Assembly: GCF_003231275.1 (NCBI RefSeq)
Contig: NZ_QKVL01000001.1
Span: forward strand, 372,001-436,000
Origin: Pseudomonas huaxiensis
GTDB lineage: Bacteria > Pseudomonadota > Gammaproteobacteria > Pseudomonadales > Pseudomonadaceae
Reading direction: 5' to 3'
Length of the DNA stretch: 64,000 bases
Notes under the pieces: model-generated
Databases searched by the model: none
What the model saw: the letters and a program-made list of their open reading frames with translations, nothing else
What the model was told of the DNA's origin: nothing
Translations under genes and position numbers: made by a program
Part shown: piece after piece, positions 29,908 through 38,460 of the stretch
Layout of the letters: every line of letters begins with the position of its first letter
How positions within the stretch are numbered: position 1 is the stretch's first letter

Positions 29908-31515
29908 ATGTGGCCGTTCCGTAAGCGTGAGCAGGCCGCTGAGCAACTGATGCAGGAGGCTATCCGGGTTGCCAGGGCATCGGTTGGAAACGGGCAGATC
30001 GTTGCCCAAGGCGGCGGTGGAGGTGTCGAAACCCGCTGGCGCGGTGCATCGCGGATTCTGCGCAGCGTGGCGAGCTGGATACCTGGCCTGGGCAGCCCGC
30101 GCCGAGACTTCAACCAGGGCGAGCGGCGAATGCTGGTGGCACGGTCCCGTGATGCCATGCGCAATCACCTGGTGGCCCGTGCGGCGATCACACGGTTGCG
30201 CACCAATGTTGTTGGGACGGGGCTGGTCTGTCGTGCTCAGGTCGATCATGAGGCGCTGGGCATCACACTAGAGGAGGCCGAGCAACTGAATAGCCAGTTG
30301 GATCGGCTTTGGTCGCTGTACGCAGATGACCCGAGGGAGTGCGACGCCGAAGCGACGCTCAACCATTACCAACTGCAGGCCCTGGTGCTGGTGTCATCCA
30401 TGGTGGCTGGCGACGTGTTCGTGGCCAGCCCGGACAACGAACGCCCCGGCTGCATCTTCAGCACCCGCCTGCAGCTCATCGAGTCCGACCGGGTCTGCAA
30501 CCCGAACGGTGGAATGGATCGCGTCGACCTGGTCGAGGGTGTGGAGTTTGACGGACTGGGGGCGCCTGTCGCGTACCACGTCTGCACGGGTTACCCCGGC
30601 GAACACTTGGCAGGCAAGACCTTGGGCTGGGAGCGCTTGACCGTGTTCGGTGCCGCAACCGGACGGCGCCGAGTGTTGCATGTGATGGCCGACAAGGAAC
30701 GTCCTGGACAGAAGCGGGGAGCGCCCTATCTGTCACCGGTGCTGGAGCCGCTGCAGAAGCTGGAGCGCTACAGCAGCGCCGAACTCATGGCGGCTGTTAT
30801 CTCGGCCATGTTTACCGTGTTCATCAAGAAGAGCGACAACTTCCAGCAGGGCAACCTGCCCATGTCCGCACTTACCGAAGAGCATGCCGGCGGGGATGAC
30901 ACCTCGGATGGCCAGTTGGCGTTGGGTGAGGGGGCCATCGTGGACCTCGGCGTTGGTGAGGAACCCATGATTGCCAACCCGAGCCGGCCTAACGCCCAGT
31001 TCGATCCGTTCTTCACCGCGGTGGTGAAAGAGATCGGTGCAGCCCTTGAGCTGCCTCTGGAAGAACTGCTGCTGCATTACAGCAGCAGTTACAGCGCTGC
31101 CCGTGCCGCGATGCTGCAAGCCTGGCGCTTCTACAGCCTGCGGCGTTGGTGGTTGGCCTGCGACTTCTGCCAGCCAAGCCGCGAGTTGGTCATTGATGAG
31201 GCGGTGGCCAGGGGGTTGATCCATCTACCTGGCTACAGCACGCCGGCCAAGCGCAAGGCTTACTGCCAGGCGATCTGGATCGGCCCGGCTCGCGGGGCCA
31301 TCGACGAACTCAAGGAAGCCAACGCCGCCGGCAAGCGCATCGAAATCGGCGTCAGCAACGAGACGCTTGAAACGGCGGCGATGACCGGCGAGCCCTGGCA
31401 ACAAGTGATTCGCCAGCGTACCCGCGAGGTCACCTACCGCCGCGAGCACAACATGCAGGCCCTGCCCAAAGGCGGGCTGGAAAACCCGCCTGAACCCAAA
31501 TCCGAAGAGGAATAG
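29908..31515 (+). CDS. Portal protein (lambda GpB family)
   Basis: A 535-residue portal. It includes SRDAMRNHLVARAAITRLRTN and NVVGTGLVCRAQ near the N-terminus, DRVCNPNGGMDR and HVMADKERPGQKRG in the centre, and LELPLEELLLHYSSSYSAARAAM in the clip/wing region, all typical of the lambda portal family. It forms the dodecameric DNA channel. The ATG at 29908 encodes MWPFRKREQ; a TTG two codons upstream is possible. Confidence 0.93.
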   Translation: MWPFRKREQAAEQLMQEAIRVARASVGNGQIVAQGGGGGVETRWRGASRILRSVASWIPGLGSPRRDFNQGERRMLVARSRDAMRNHLVARAAITRLRTNVVGTGLVCRAQVDHEALGITLEEAEQLNSQLDRLWSLYADDPRECDAEATLNHYQLQALVLVSSMVAGDVFVASPDNERPGCIFSTRLQLIESDRVCNPNGGMDRVDLVEGVEFDGLGAPVAYHVCTGYPGEHLAGKTLGWERLTVFGAATGRRRVLHVMADKERPGQKRGAPYLSPVLEPLQKLERYSSAELMAAVISAMFTVFIKKSDNFQQGNLPMSALTEEHAGGDDTSDGQLALGEGAIVDLGVGEEPMIANPSRPNAQFDPFFTAVVKEIGAALELPLEELLLHYSSSYSAARAAMLQAWRFYSLRRWWLACDFCQPSRELVIDEAVARGLIHLPGYSTPAKRKAYCQAIWIGPARGAIDELKEANAAGKRIEIGVSNETLETAAMTGEPWQQVIRQRTREVTYRREHNMQALPKGGLENPPEPKSEEE

Positions 31516-31517
31516 AC

Positions 31518-32738
31518 ATGCCGCGAGCACTTGAGCTGGCTGCCTCGCAGCCCTGGCTGATGCTGCCCGACGCGCTGGACAACCTGCTGACCATCTCTGA
31601 TCGCATGGGCGATCCAATGGCGCTGGCCACCAAGCGCGGCGAGCGGCTGGATGACACCCGCAAAGTCACGATGCGCAACGGCGTTGCCGTGGTGCCGGTC
31701 GTTGGGCCGATCTTCCGCTACGCCAACCTGTTCACCGAAATCAGCGGTGCGACCAGCACGCAGGTTCTGGCCACCGACATCCAGCGTGCGCTCGATGACC
31801 CGAAGGTTCGCGCCATCGTGTTGAACATCGACAGCCCCGGCGGGGTGGCCTCGGGCATCAACGAGCTGGCGGAAATGATCTACGCCGGACGTGATCGCAA
31901 GCGGATCGTCGCCTACATCGGCGGTATTGGCGCAAGCGCTGCGTACTGGATCGCGTCCGCGGCCAGCGAGATCGTCATCGATGAAGCCAGCCTCGCCGGC
32001 AGCATCGGCGTGGTGGTCGAGGCAGTAGTCGAGAACGAGAAGGCCACCGACCGCACCCGATACCAGATCGTCAGCCGCAACGCGCCGAACAAGCGCCTGG
32101 ACCTTGGCAGCGAGGAAGGCCGGGCGAAGCTCGGCGAAACCATCGACGCCCTGGGTGAAGTCTTCGTGGGCAAGGTTGCCCGCAACCTCGGCGTTGCTGC
32201 CGAGAAAGTGCCCGAGATGGGCGATCACGGCGGAATTCGCGTCGGCGCCGACGCCGTCCAGCACGGCCTGGCCCATCGCGTGGGTTCGCTGGAATCCCTG
32301 ATTACTGAACTGGCCAAGCCGGCCATCAACTCCCCAAGGATACACACCATGACCACCGTCAAGACCACGGCAGAACTGCGCACCGCACTGGCAGCCGGTA
32401 CCGATCCCGGCACCATCGAAATCGCCCAGGCCGAACAGCCGGACCTCAACGCAGTGCGCGCAGAAGCCTCTACCGCTGAGCGCGAGCGCATCAAGGGCAT
32501 CAACGCGCTGTCCAGCAAAGGCTTCGAGAAAGAGATTGAGGCGGCGATTGACGACGGCACCTCGGTCGAAGCCACCGCACTGGTCATGTTCAAGGCGGCG
32601 CAGGACCGCGGCATTTCGCTGGCCGGTATCAAGAGTGACGCTCAAGGCGTTACCGGCACTTCCCCATCCGCTGACGGCAAGCAAGGCGAACGCAAAGCTG
32701 CCGTCAGCGCCATCGTAGCCGGCGGCAAACGCCGCTGA
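31518..32738 (+). CDS. Capsid assembly protease, S49 family (lambda gpC-like), with scaffold C-terminus
   Basis: A 406-residue protein. The S49 (SppA-like) peptidase domain (about 50-270) carries NIDSPGGVASG and the serine in GGIGASAAYWIAS (near residue 138), with GSIGVVVEAVVENEK following. The C-terminal 130 residues are helical and charged, as in a scaffold. The in-frame ATG at 32349, preceded by AAGGA, could start a separate scaffold, like lambda Nu3 within gene C. It lies between portal and decoration protein genes. Confidence 0.9.
   Translation: MPRALELAASQPWLMLPDALDNLLTISDRMGDPMALATKRGERLDDTRKVTMRNGVAVVPVVGPIFRYANLFTEISGATSTQVLATDIQRALDDPKVRAIVLNIDSPGGVASGINELAEMIYAGRDRKRIVAYIGGIGASAAYWIASAASEIVIDEASLAGSIGVVVEAVVENEKATDRTRYQIVSRNAPNKRLDLGSEEGRAKLGETIDALGEVFVGKVARNLGVAAEKVPEMGDHGGIRVGADAVQHGLAHRVGSLESLITELAKPAINSPRIHTMTTVKTTAELRTALAAGTDPGTIEIAQAEQPDLNAVRAEASTAERERIKGINALSSKGFEKEIEAAIDDGTSVEATALVMFKAAQDRGISLAGIKSDAQGVTGTSPSADGKQGERKAAVSAIVAGGKRR
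32349..32738 (+). CDS. Possible nested scaffold protein (Nu3-like internal start)
   Basis: The in-frame ATG inside the protease gene (MTTVKTTAELRTALAAG) has AAGGA 8 bp upstream. It would yield 129 residues of helical scaffold without the protease domain, as with lambda C/Nu3. Supported by Shine-Dalgarno, domain boundary and precedent; not proven by sequence. Confidence 0.5.
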   Translation: MTTVKTTAELRTALAAGTDPGTIEIAQAEQPDLNAVRAEASTAERERIKGINALSSKGFEKEIEAAIDDGTSVEATALVMFKAAQDRGISLAGIKSDAQGVTGTSPSADGKQGERKAAVSAIVAGGKRR

Positions 32739-32749
32739 AGGAGATCCAC

Positions 32750-33100
32750 ATGAGCAACCCCCAACGCCATACGTACCAGCCGAGCCAGCTCTCGGCCGGT
32801 GATTTCCCGGTTGTGATGGATACAGGTGTTATCGCTGCCGGGCAGAACTTGAAGCGTGGCGCTGTCCTCGGCCAGGTCACGGCTTCCAAAGAGTATCTGC
32901 TGTGCAAGGTGGCGGCCGAGGACGGTTCCGAGGTGCCGACCGCCATCCTCGATCAGGACGTGGACGCCACTGGTGGAGCCACGAACGCCCCGATTCGACT
33001 CACCGGCCAGGTGCTGGCCAGCCAACTCCACCTCGGCGAGGGCCTGAGCCTTGCCGTCGCGAAGGCCGCCCTGCGTCCTCTGTGCATTTTCATCCGCTGA
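32750..33100 (+). CDS. Head decoration protein (lambda gpD-like)
   Basis: A 116-residue beta-rich protein. SAGDFPVVMDTGVIAAGQNLKRGAVLG and AILDQDVDATGGAT are hallmarks of gpD-type trimers that cement the expanded capsid. Length matches (about 110). It lies directly before the major capsid gene. Confidence 0.88.
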   Translation: MSNPQRHTYQPSQLSAGDFPVVMDTGVIAAGQNLKRGAVLGQVTASKEYLLCKVAAEDGSEVPTAILDQDVDATGGATNAPIRLTGQVLASQLHLGEGLSLAVAKAALRPLCIFIR

Positions 33101-33111
33101 TCGGAGCCCCC

Positions 33112-34143
33112 ATGACTGACATTTTTGACACCCTGACCATGCTGGAAGCCGTCGAGCAGATGGTGCTGCCGCGGCGCTTCCTCATGAATACCTTCTTCAA
33201 TGGCGGCGCGCCTGTGACCTTCGGTACCGAGACGGTCACCATCGACATCATCAAGGGCCAGCGCAAGATGGCGCCGTTCGTACACCCGACCCTGCCAGGC
33301 AGCGTTTCGCAGCGCACCGGGTTCAGCTCCTCGACCTACAAGCCGCCCTACATCCAGCCCAAGCGAGAAACCCGTGCTGAGTTGATCCTCAAGCGTGGAG
33401 CCGGTGAAACCGCTTTCTCCACGCGCAGCGCGCTTGATCGTGCGGGCGAGCAACTGGGCCGTGACCTGACTGACCTCGACGGCGAGATCACTCGGCGGGA
33501 AGAGTGGATGTGTGCGCAAGCGTTGACCACAGGGCGCATCCGAGTTGTGGGTGATGGTGTTGATGACACCATCGATTTCCTCATGGAGGACACCCACAAA
33601 GTCACCCTGGCAAGCGGCCGCTGGAATACCAGTGGTTCCGATCCAATTGCCAACCTGCGCCAGTGGCGCCGGCAGGTTGCCAAGGATTCCGGCCGGAGTG
33701 CCAACGTTGCGGTGTTGAGTGCCGAAGCGCAGGACGCTTTCCAGAGTAACGAAACCGTCCTGAAGCAACTGAATAGCCGGCGAGTCGACATGGGCATGAT
33801 CAAGCCCGAAGAGTTGCCGGACGGCGTCACCTACCTCGGCTATCTCAACGATCCGGGCGTGGACCTCTATGCGTACGACGAGTGGTACCTGGACGACGAT
33901 GACGAGGAGCAGCCGGTGATCCCCGCTGGTGGTTTGATTCTGGGTTCCACCAACACCCGCAATGCCATGCTTTACGGTGCCATTCAGGATTTGGAAGCCA
34001 TTGAGAGCGGCCTGGTCGAAGCGGCTCGTTTTCCCAAAAGTTGGGTCACCAAGGAGCCGAGCGCGCGCTGGCTGAAAATTCAAGCTGCTGCGCTGGCCGG
34101 CATGCTGGAGCCAAACGCATTCCTCTACGCGAAGGTGGTGTGA
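33112..34143 (+). CDS. Major capsid protein (lambda gpE family)
   Basis: A 343-residue coat protein starting MTDIFDTLTMLEAVEQ, with CGGAG upstream. VLPRRFLMNTFFNGGAPVTF, VTIDIIKGQRKMAPFVHP and the late AARFPKSWVTKEPSARWL are typical of the gpE/HK97-fold family (lambda gpE has 341 residues). A longer ORF beginning at 32902 in the same frame covers the decoration gene in another frame and is not used. Confidence 0.93.
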   Translation: MTDIFDTLTMLEAVEQMVLPRRFLMNTFFNGGAPVTFGTETVTIDIIKGQRKMAPFVHPTLPGSVSQRTGFSSSTYKPPYIQPKRETRAELILKRGAGETAFSTRSALDRAGEQLGRDLTDLDGEITRREEWMCAQALTTGRIRVVGDGVDDTIDFLMEDTHKVTLASGRWNTSGSDPIANLRQWRRQVAKDSGRSANVAVLSAEAQDAFQSNETVLKQLNSRRVDMGMIKPEELPDGVTYLGYLNDPGVDLYAYDEWYLDDDDEEQPVIPAGGLILGSTNTRNAMLYGAIQDLEAIESGLVEAARFPKSWVTKEPSARWLKIQAAALAGMLEPNAFLYAKVV

Positions 34144-34144
34144 C

Positions 34145-34324
34145 ATGGCCGCGAAGATCGAGTACGTGGTGGTGGACGGTTGTATTCAGGACGGCAAGAA
34201 GGTCATCCGACAGGGTGAGGTCTACACGCCATCCAACAAGGAACTGACTGATCTGCTCATCGAGGAAGGCAAGATCGCCAAGCGTGGTCAGCTTCCCAAG
34301 GATGACCAAGACGACGGTGAGTAA
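34145..34324 (+). CDS. Short phage head protein after capsid (gpFI-position)
   Basis: 59 residues, MAAKIEYVVVDGCIQDGKK onward, beginning just after the capsid stop with no gap. An acidic C-terminus (KDDQDDGE) and short beta segments are visible. The position is that of lambda FI, but the protein is much shorter and I do not claim homology. It is tightly packed between capsid and FII-like genes, which supports its reality. Confidence 0.65.
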   Translation: MAAKIEYVVVDGCIQDGKKVIRQGEVYTPSNKELTDLLIEEGKIAKRGQLPKDDQDDGE

Positions 34325-34326
34325 TC

Positions 34327-34650
34327 ATGGCCTTCCATGATCAAGTCGCGAACATGGACGAGCAGCTACTGGCGGTTCTCGGTGACGAGGCCGTTATCGA
34401 GGGTCGGGATAAGCCAGTGCCCGGATTCATTTCGGTGCCGTGGCTGCAGCCGAAGTTCGGTCAGCTCAAAACCCCAGTCAGAGAACCTGTGTTTTCTATT
34501 CGGGGTCTTGATGCTGTTGGGGTGACCAGCCAGCAAAAGCTGGTGCTGGACCTTCCGCCGGATGAAGGTGGTGGCACCTACATCATCGTCAAGATCGAAC
34601 CGGATGGCACAGGTTGGATCAACCTGGTCTTGAGGGAGGTGGTGCGATGA
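34327..34650 (+). CDS. Head-tail joining protein gpFII-like
   Basis: 107 residues. MAFHDQVANMDEQLLAVLGDE and the late VKIEPDGTGWINLVLRE fit the lambda FII-type adaptor (117 residues), which forms the head-side tail attachment ring. Its TGA overlaps the following ATG (34647-34650). Confidence 0.75.
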   Translation: MAFHDQVANMDEQLLAVLGDEAVIEGRDKPVPGFISVPWLQPKFGQLKTPVREPVFSIRGLDAVGVTSQQKLVLDLPPDEGGGTYIIVKIEPDGTGWINLVLREVVR

Positions 34651-35300
34651 GCGTAGGCAGCTACTTCAAGCAGACGGCCGACAGCGGCATGCTCACGCTG
34701 CAGGTATCCAGCGCCGACAAGCAGCGGCTCAGCCGCTTCACGGTGCTGGCGCCGAAAGCGTTCGCGGCAGCCGAGCGTCGGACCATCAACAAGACCCTGC
34801 GCTGGATGCGCACCCACATTGCCCGGTCTGTCAGCCAGCAAGAGCGAATCGCCCAGGCCGCTGTACGGCAGCGGTTGCGAGCGTACCCCGTGAAGGGCTC
34901 GGATCCAGGCAAGCTGTGGTTCGGTGTCAACGCCATTGAGGCCAGCCGCGCCGGTCGTGCTCGGCAGAACCGGTCGGGCGTTTCGGTGGCGGGGCGGCGT
35001 TACCAGGGCGCGTTCTACAAGAAGGTCTACGGTGGCACACCGGACATCTGGATCCGCACAGCCAGCAAGCACTTCAAGGCGAGCGACTACCCGGAGAGCA
35101 CGTTCGGCGGTCGGAGCAGTGGCTGGGTTCAGGAAAACGGTGACCGTTTCCCCGTGGCCAAGGCGATGCTCTCGCTCGACAGCGTTCGGCCGCACTTCGA
35201 TGAGTGGTCACGGAAGGCCCACCAGCGGCTGCTGGAGATCCTAGAACAAGAACTGAACTACGAAGTGCAGAAGCTGCTGCGAGGATCCGCCCGTGTCTGA
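34647..35300 (+). CDS. Minor tail protein gpZ-like / tail completion
   Basis: 217 residues starting MSVGSYFKQTADSGML, with GGGAGG upstream and ATGA coupling to FII. RTINKTLRWMRTHIARSVSQQ and the basic middle (RAGRARQNRSGVSVAGRRY) match the gpZ family (192 residues in lambda), which acts in tail completion and head joining. No counterpart precedes the tailocin tail module, consistent with a role at the head interface. Confidence 0.75.
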   Translation: MSVGSYFKQTADSGMLTLQVSSADKQRLSRFTVLAPKAFAAAERRTINKTLRWMRTHIARSVSQQERIAQAAVRQRLRAYPVKGSDPGKLWFGVNAIEASRAGRARQNRSGVSVAGRRYQGAFYKKVYGGTPDIWIRTASKHFKASDYPESTFGGRSSGWVQENGDRFPVAKAMLSLDSVRPHFDEWSRKAHQRLLEILEQELNYEVQKLLRGSARV

Positions 35301-35823
35301 TCAAACCTTCAGCCTCGACGCGCTGTACACGGCGATTGAGGATCATATCCGCGGTGCGATCCCCGGCCTTGAAGCGGTCTGCTTTCCGCCGGGCCTCGTC
35401 ACCAGCATTCCGGTACCGATGGTGCTGCTGGAGCTGGCCGAGCTGGAGCCCGGCCTGGACCAGGGCACGGGCGAAGCTGCTGTTGTCGCCCACTTCGAAG
35501 CGCGGGCTATCGTCGGCGCTGAGCAAGTGGACTGCTACCACCAGGCGGCTTTCATCGCGTCCCGGCTTGCCGTCCTGTTGCGGGTGCAGCACTGGGGGCA
35601 GGAAGTTGGCCCGGCTGAGTTCGTCCGCGCCGCGCAGGACTTCACCCGGCCAGAGCTGGACGGATACGTTGTCTGGGTTGTGGAGTGGACGCAGGAACTC
35701 TACCTCGGCGACGAGGCATGGCCATGGCCCAACCAGCCGCCCGGTAGCCTGCTGCTCGGTTTCAGCCCGAACATCGGTAACGGCCAGCAAGGCCAGTACA
35801 TCGCGCCAGAGGAAATCTCATGA
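35293..35823 (+). CDS. Putative tail terminator/completion protein
   Basis: 176 residues from the GTG at 35293, overlapping the gpZ-like gene. It has a clear paralogue in the tailocin (55562-56074): both share WPWPNQPPGSL / WHWPNQPPGSL near the C-terminus and the overall length. Because it is kept in the head-less tailocin, it is likely a tail rather than a head component; tail terminator is the best guess. It sits just before baseplate gene V. Confidence 0.65.
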   Translation: MSDQTFSLDALYTAIEDHIRGAIPGLEAVCFPPGLVTSIPVPMVLLELAELEPGLDQGTGEAAVVAHFEARAIVGAEQVDCYHQAAFIASRLAVLLRVQHWGQEVGPAEFVRAAQDFTRPELDGYVVWVVEWTQELYLGDEAWPWPNQPPGSLLLGFSPNIGNGQQGQYIAPEEIS

Positions 35824-36380
35824 GCCAAGTCAGCGCAGCACATGACCGCATGATCGCCGGCCTGATCATTCCGTGCCGGGTTGTGGCGGTGGATCTGGCC
35901 GCGGCGATGGTGCGCGTATCCGATGGCGCCGGCTGGACCAGCGCCTGGGTACGCTGGCACAGCCAAGCTGCGGGCAAAGCCCGGCACTGGCGGGCGCCGA
36001 GCCTGAACGAGCAGGGCGCCTTGATCAGTCCGTCCGGCGAACCCGCGCAGGGTACGTTCGTGCCGGGGCTGTACGGCAACGCTGGAGCGCAGCCGGACAA
36101 TCGCGACCACGTCGAGGTTTGGCGTTTCGATGACGGCGGGTCGCTGGTCTACGACTGGCAGGCCAAGACCTACACCATCAACGTGCCCTCGGGCACGGTG
36201 ACGGTGCAGGTCGGCGGCAGTTCGGCGGTCGTCACGGATGACGCGATCACCGCCACCGCTGCGAGCATCACGCTGACCGGAGCCGTCCAGGTCAACGGCA
36301 CGCTGCAGGTGACCGGGGACATCCTCGGCGGCGCCAAGATTATCGATACCGCCGGCAACACCCCGAACCACAAACACTGA
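35820..36380 (+). CDS. Baseplate assembly protein V (tail spike)
   Basis: A 186-residue protein of the P2 gpV family that forms the membrane-piercing needle under the baseplate. An N-terminal OB-like part is followed by repetitive beta strands (TVTVQVGGSSAVVTDDAITA onward). The C-terminal GNTPNHKH gives the iron-binding H-x-H apex. It is about 80% identical by eye to the tailocin copy at 56071. It overlaps the previous gene by ATGA. Confidence 0.9.
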   Translation: MSQVSAAHDRMIAGLIIPCRVVAVDLAAAMVRVSDGAGWTSAWVRWHSQAAGKARHWRAPSLNEQGALISPSGEPAQGTFVPGLYGNAGAQPDNRDHVEVWRFDDGGSLVYDWQAKTYTINVPSGTVTVQVGGSSAVVTDDAITATAASITLTGAVQVNGTLQVTGDILGGAKIIDTAGNTPNHKH

Positions 36381-36398
36381 TTCGTCAGTCCCTCAACA

Positions 36399-36419
36399 GG
36401 CCCGCCGCGTGCGGGCTTT
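36399..36419 (+). terminator. Intra-operon hairpin after V
   Basis: GCCCGC-CGCGT-GCGGGC followed by TTTG. A matching hairpin follows V in the tailocin (56637), so it is a conserved feature of the module and probably only a partial terminator. Confidence 0.5.
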
Positions 36420-36437
36420 GTCATTTCTGGAGAAACC

Positions 36438-36644
36438 ATGGCGAACAAAGAAACTCCCGCGTCGGCGCCGACCAAGCCCGGCCCGGCCCAGCATTACCGC
36501 GACACCCGCTACACCTCCCGCGTGCTGATCCTGCCGGACGGCCGACAGCTCTCTGTTGCTCAGGGACTGGTGTCCGCGGCTGCCGATGACCTCGTGGCCC
36601 TGGACTACCTGAGCAAGCACCCGGACCTACAGCCACGGGAGTAA
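36438..36644 (+). CDS. Small tail-module protein of unknown role
   Basis: 68 residues, MANKETPASAPTKPGPAQHY onward. The second half (RVLILPDGRQLSVAQGLVSA) is a compact alpha/beta segment. It lies between V and W. The tailocin has only a 27-codon relic in the same position, so it is dispensable for a working tail or particular to phage. Unknown function. Confidence 0.65.
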   Translation: MANKETPASAPTKPGPAQHYRDTRYTSRVLILPDGRQLSVAQGLVSAAADDLVALDYLSKHPDLQPRE

Positions 36645-36648
36645 CCCC

Positions 36649-36975
36649 ATGCTCGGAATGGATCGCCACACAGGGCAGCCGCTGTCGGGCCTTGCCCACT
36701 TGCGGCAGTCCATCGAGGACATCTTGACGACTCCGGTCGGCAGCCGGCGCATGCGTCCGGAGTACGGCAGCAAGCTGCGTCGGTTTGTAGACCTGCCGAT
36801 CAACGAGGGCTGGAAAAGCGCCGTGCAGGCCGAAGTGGCTCGCTCGCTGAGCCGCTGGGAACCGCGGCTGAAACTGGAGCGGGTCCGGGTGCTGTCGGTG
36901 GTCGGTGGACAGATCACCCTGCAACTGACCGGGCAATACCTGGGCGATAGCCAGATTCTGGAGGTGAGCGCGTGA
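36649..36975 (+). CDS. Baseplate assembly protein W (gp25-like)
   Basis: 108 residues of the GPW/gp25 family. LSGLAHLRQSIEDILTTPVGSR and EYGSKLRRFVDLPIN are the family core, including the conserved R-x-x-x-Y-G-S segment. It is a wedge component that joins sheath start and baseplate. It overlaps baseplate J, and the tailocin has a near-identical copy at 56764. Confidence 0.92.
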   Translation: MLGMDRHTGQPLSGLAHLRQSIEDILTTPVGSRRMRPEYGSKLRRFVDLPINEGWKSAVQAEVARSLSRWEPRLKLERVRVLSVVGGQITLQLTGQYLGDSQILEVSA

Positions 36976-37853
36976 GCACTATTGAACTGTCGGCGTTGCC
37001 TGCGCCGCAAGTGCTGGAAGACCTGGACTATGAGGCGACCTACCAGCAGGAACTGGCGGGCTTTCGCTCATTCATGGGCGACAACTGGGACGCCTTGCTG
37101 GAAAGCGATCCGGTCACCAAGCTGCTGGAGCTGGGCGCGTACCGGCGCATGCAGAACCGGGCTCGGGTGAACGATGCCGCCAAGGCGTTGCTGTTGGCCT
37201 TCGCGCAGGGCAGCGACCTCGATCACCTGGCAGCCAACGTGCGCCTGACTCGCCTTGTTGTGCAGGCTGAGAACCTGAGCGCATCGCCGCCCACTACAGA
37301 AGTGCTCGAGGCAGACGACGCTCTGCGCGAGCGCATCCAGCTTGTTTACGAGGGACTGACCACGGCCGGGCCGCGCAACAGCTACATCCTGCATGCGCGC
37401 AACGCCTCGGGTCTGGTGGCCGATGCCACTGCCGAAAGCCCCTCCCCAGCGGTGGTGGCGGTCACCGTTTTGAGCCTCAATGATGCCGGTGAAGCCGACG
37501 CTGAGCTGCTGGAAACGGTACGGATCCGGCTCAGTGATGACGACGTCCGCCCCGTTGCGGACCGGCTGCAGGTGCAGTCCGCCGAAATCCTGCGCTACCG
37601 CATCGATGCGGTGGTGCACATGGCTGGTGGCGGGCCTGAAACCGAGGCCACGCTGGCCGAATGTCGGCGCCGGCTGTCGGCCTGGATCAACCCTCGCCGC
37701 CGCCTTGGCGTTGAAGTGGCCCGCTCTGGCATCGACGCACAGTTGCACATTGCCGGCGTGGCGCGGGTGGATCTGGCGAACTGGTCGGATATCCGACCGA
37801 CCAAGGCCCAGGCGGCTTGGTGCGTTGATTTCAGTGTCGAGCGGGGTAGCTGA
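36972..37853 (+). CDS. Baseplate protein J
   Basis: A 293-residue P2 gpJ/Mu gp47-type wedge protein. LPAPQVLEDLDYEATYQQ, SDPVTKLLELGAYR and GLTTAGPRNSYILHARNASG are recognisable. It starts with GTG overlapping W. The tailocin copy (57087) has the same length (293) and high identity. Confidence 0.92.
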   Translation: MSTIELSALPAPQVLEDLDYEATYQQELAGFRSFMGDNWDALLESDPVTKLLELGAYRRMQNRARVNDAAKALLLAFAQGSDLDHLAANVRLTRLVVQAENLSASPPTTEVLEADDALRERIQLVYEGLTTAGPRNSYILHARNASGLVADATAESPSPAVVAVTVLSLNDAGEADAELLETVRIRLSDDDVRPVADRLQVQSAEILRYRIDAVVHMAGGGPETEATLAECRRRLSAWINPRRRLGVEVARSGIDAQLHIAGVARVDLANWSDIRPTKAQAAWCVDFSVERGS

Positions 37854-37854
37854 T

Positions 37855-38460
37855 ATGAGCAGCCTGCTGCCCCTCAACAGCACCCTGCTGGAACGCGCAA
37901 TTGAAGCCGCGAACGACGAAGTCACCGCCGTGCCGCTGCGCACGCTGTACAACCCCGATACCTGCCCGGCACACCTGCTGCACCAATTGGCCTGGGCTTG
38001 GTCGGTGGATCGCTGGGACGAAAAGTGGCCGGAAACGGTCAAGCGCTCAGTGATCCGCTCGGCGTTCTATGTCCACTCCCGCAAAGGAACGATTGGCGCT
38101 CTGCGCCGTGTGGTCGAGCCGCTGGGCTACCTGATCGAAGTCCTGGAGTGGTGGCAGACCGTGCCAGAGGGCGTGCCGGGCACCTTTGCGTTGCAAGTCG
38201 GCGTGCTCGATCAGGGCATCACCGAGGAAATGTATCAAGAGCTGACCCGCTTGATTGATGACGCCAAGCCGGTCAGCCGCCACCTGACGGGCCTTGCGAT
38301 TGTGCTTTCCAGCAGCGGTTACCTGCGTCTCGGCATCGGCCTGGTCGAAGGCGAAGAAATCGACGTTTACCCGCCGACGTCGCGAGACATCGAGGTCAGC
38401 GGCACCTATGGCCATGTCGGCCGTGAACATCAAATCGAAACCCTGGACGTTTACTCATGA
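37855..38460 (+). CDS. Tail protein I
   Basis: 201 residues starting MSSLLPLNSTLLERAIEAA; the longer in-frame ORF begins inside J. TLYNPDTCPAHLLHQLAWAWSVDRW and RRVVEPLGYLIEV are the P2 gpI pattern; gpI connects the fibre to the baseplate. It ends in TGA overlapping the fibre ATG. The tailocin copy is 57970-58575. Confidence 0.92.
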   Translation: MSSLLPLNSTLLERAIEAANDEVTAVPLRTLYNPDTCPAHLLHQLAWAWSVDRWDEKWPETVKRSVIRSAFYVHSRKGTIGALRRVVEPLGYLIEVLEWWQTVPEGVPGTFALQVGVLDQGITEEMYQELTRLIDDAKPVSRHLTGLAIVLSSSGYLRLGIGLVEGEEIDVYPPTSRDIEVSGTYGHVGREHQIETLDVYS

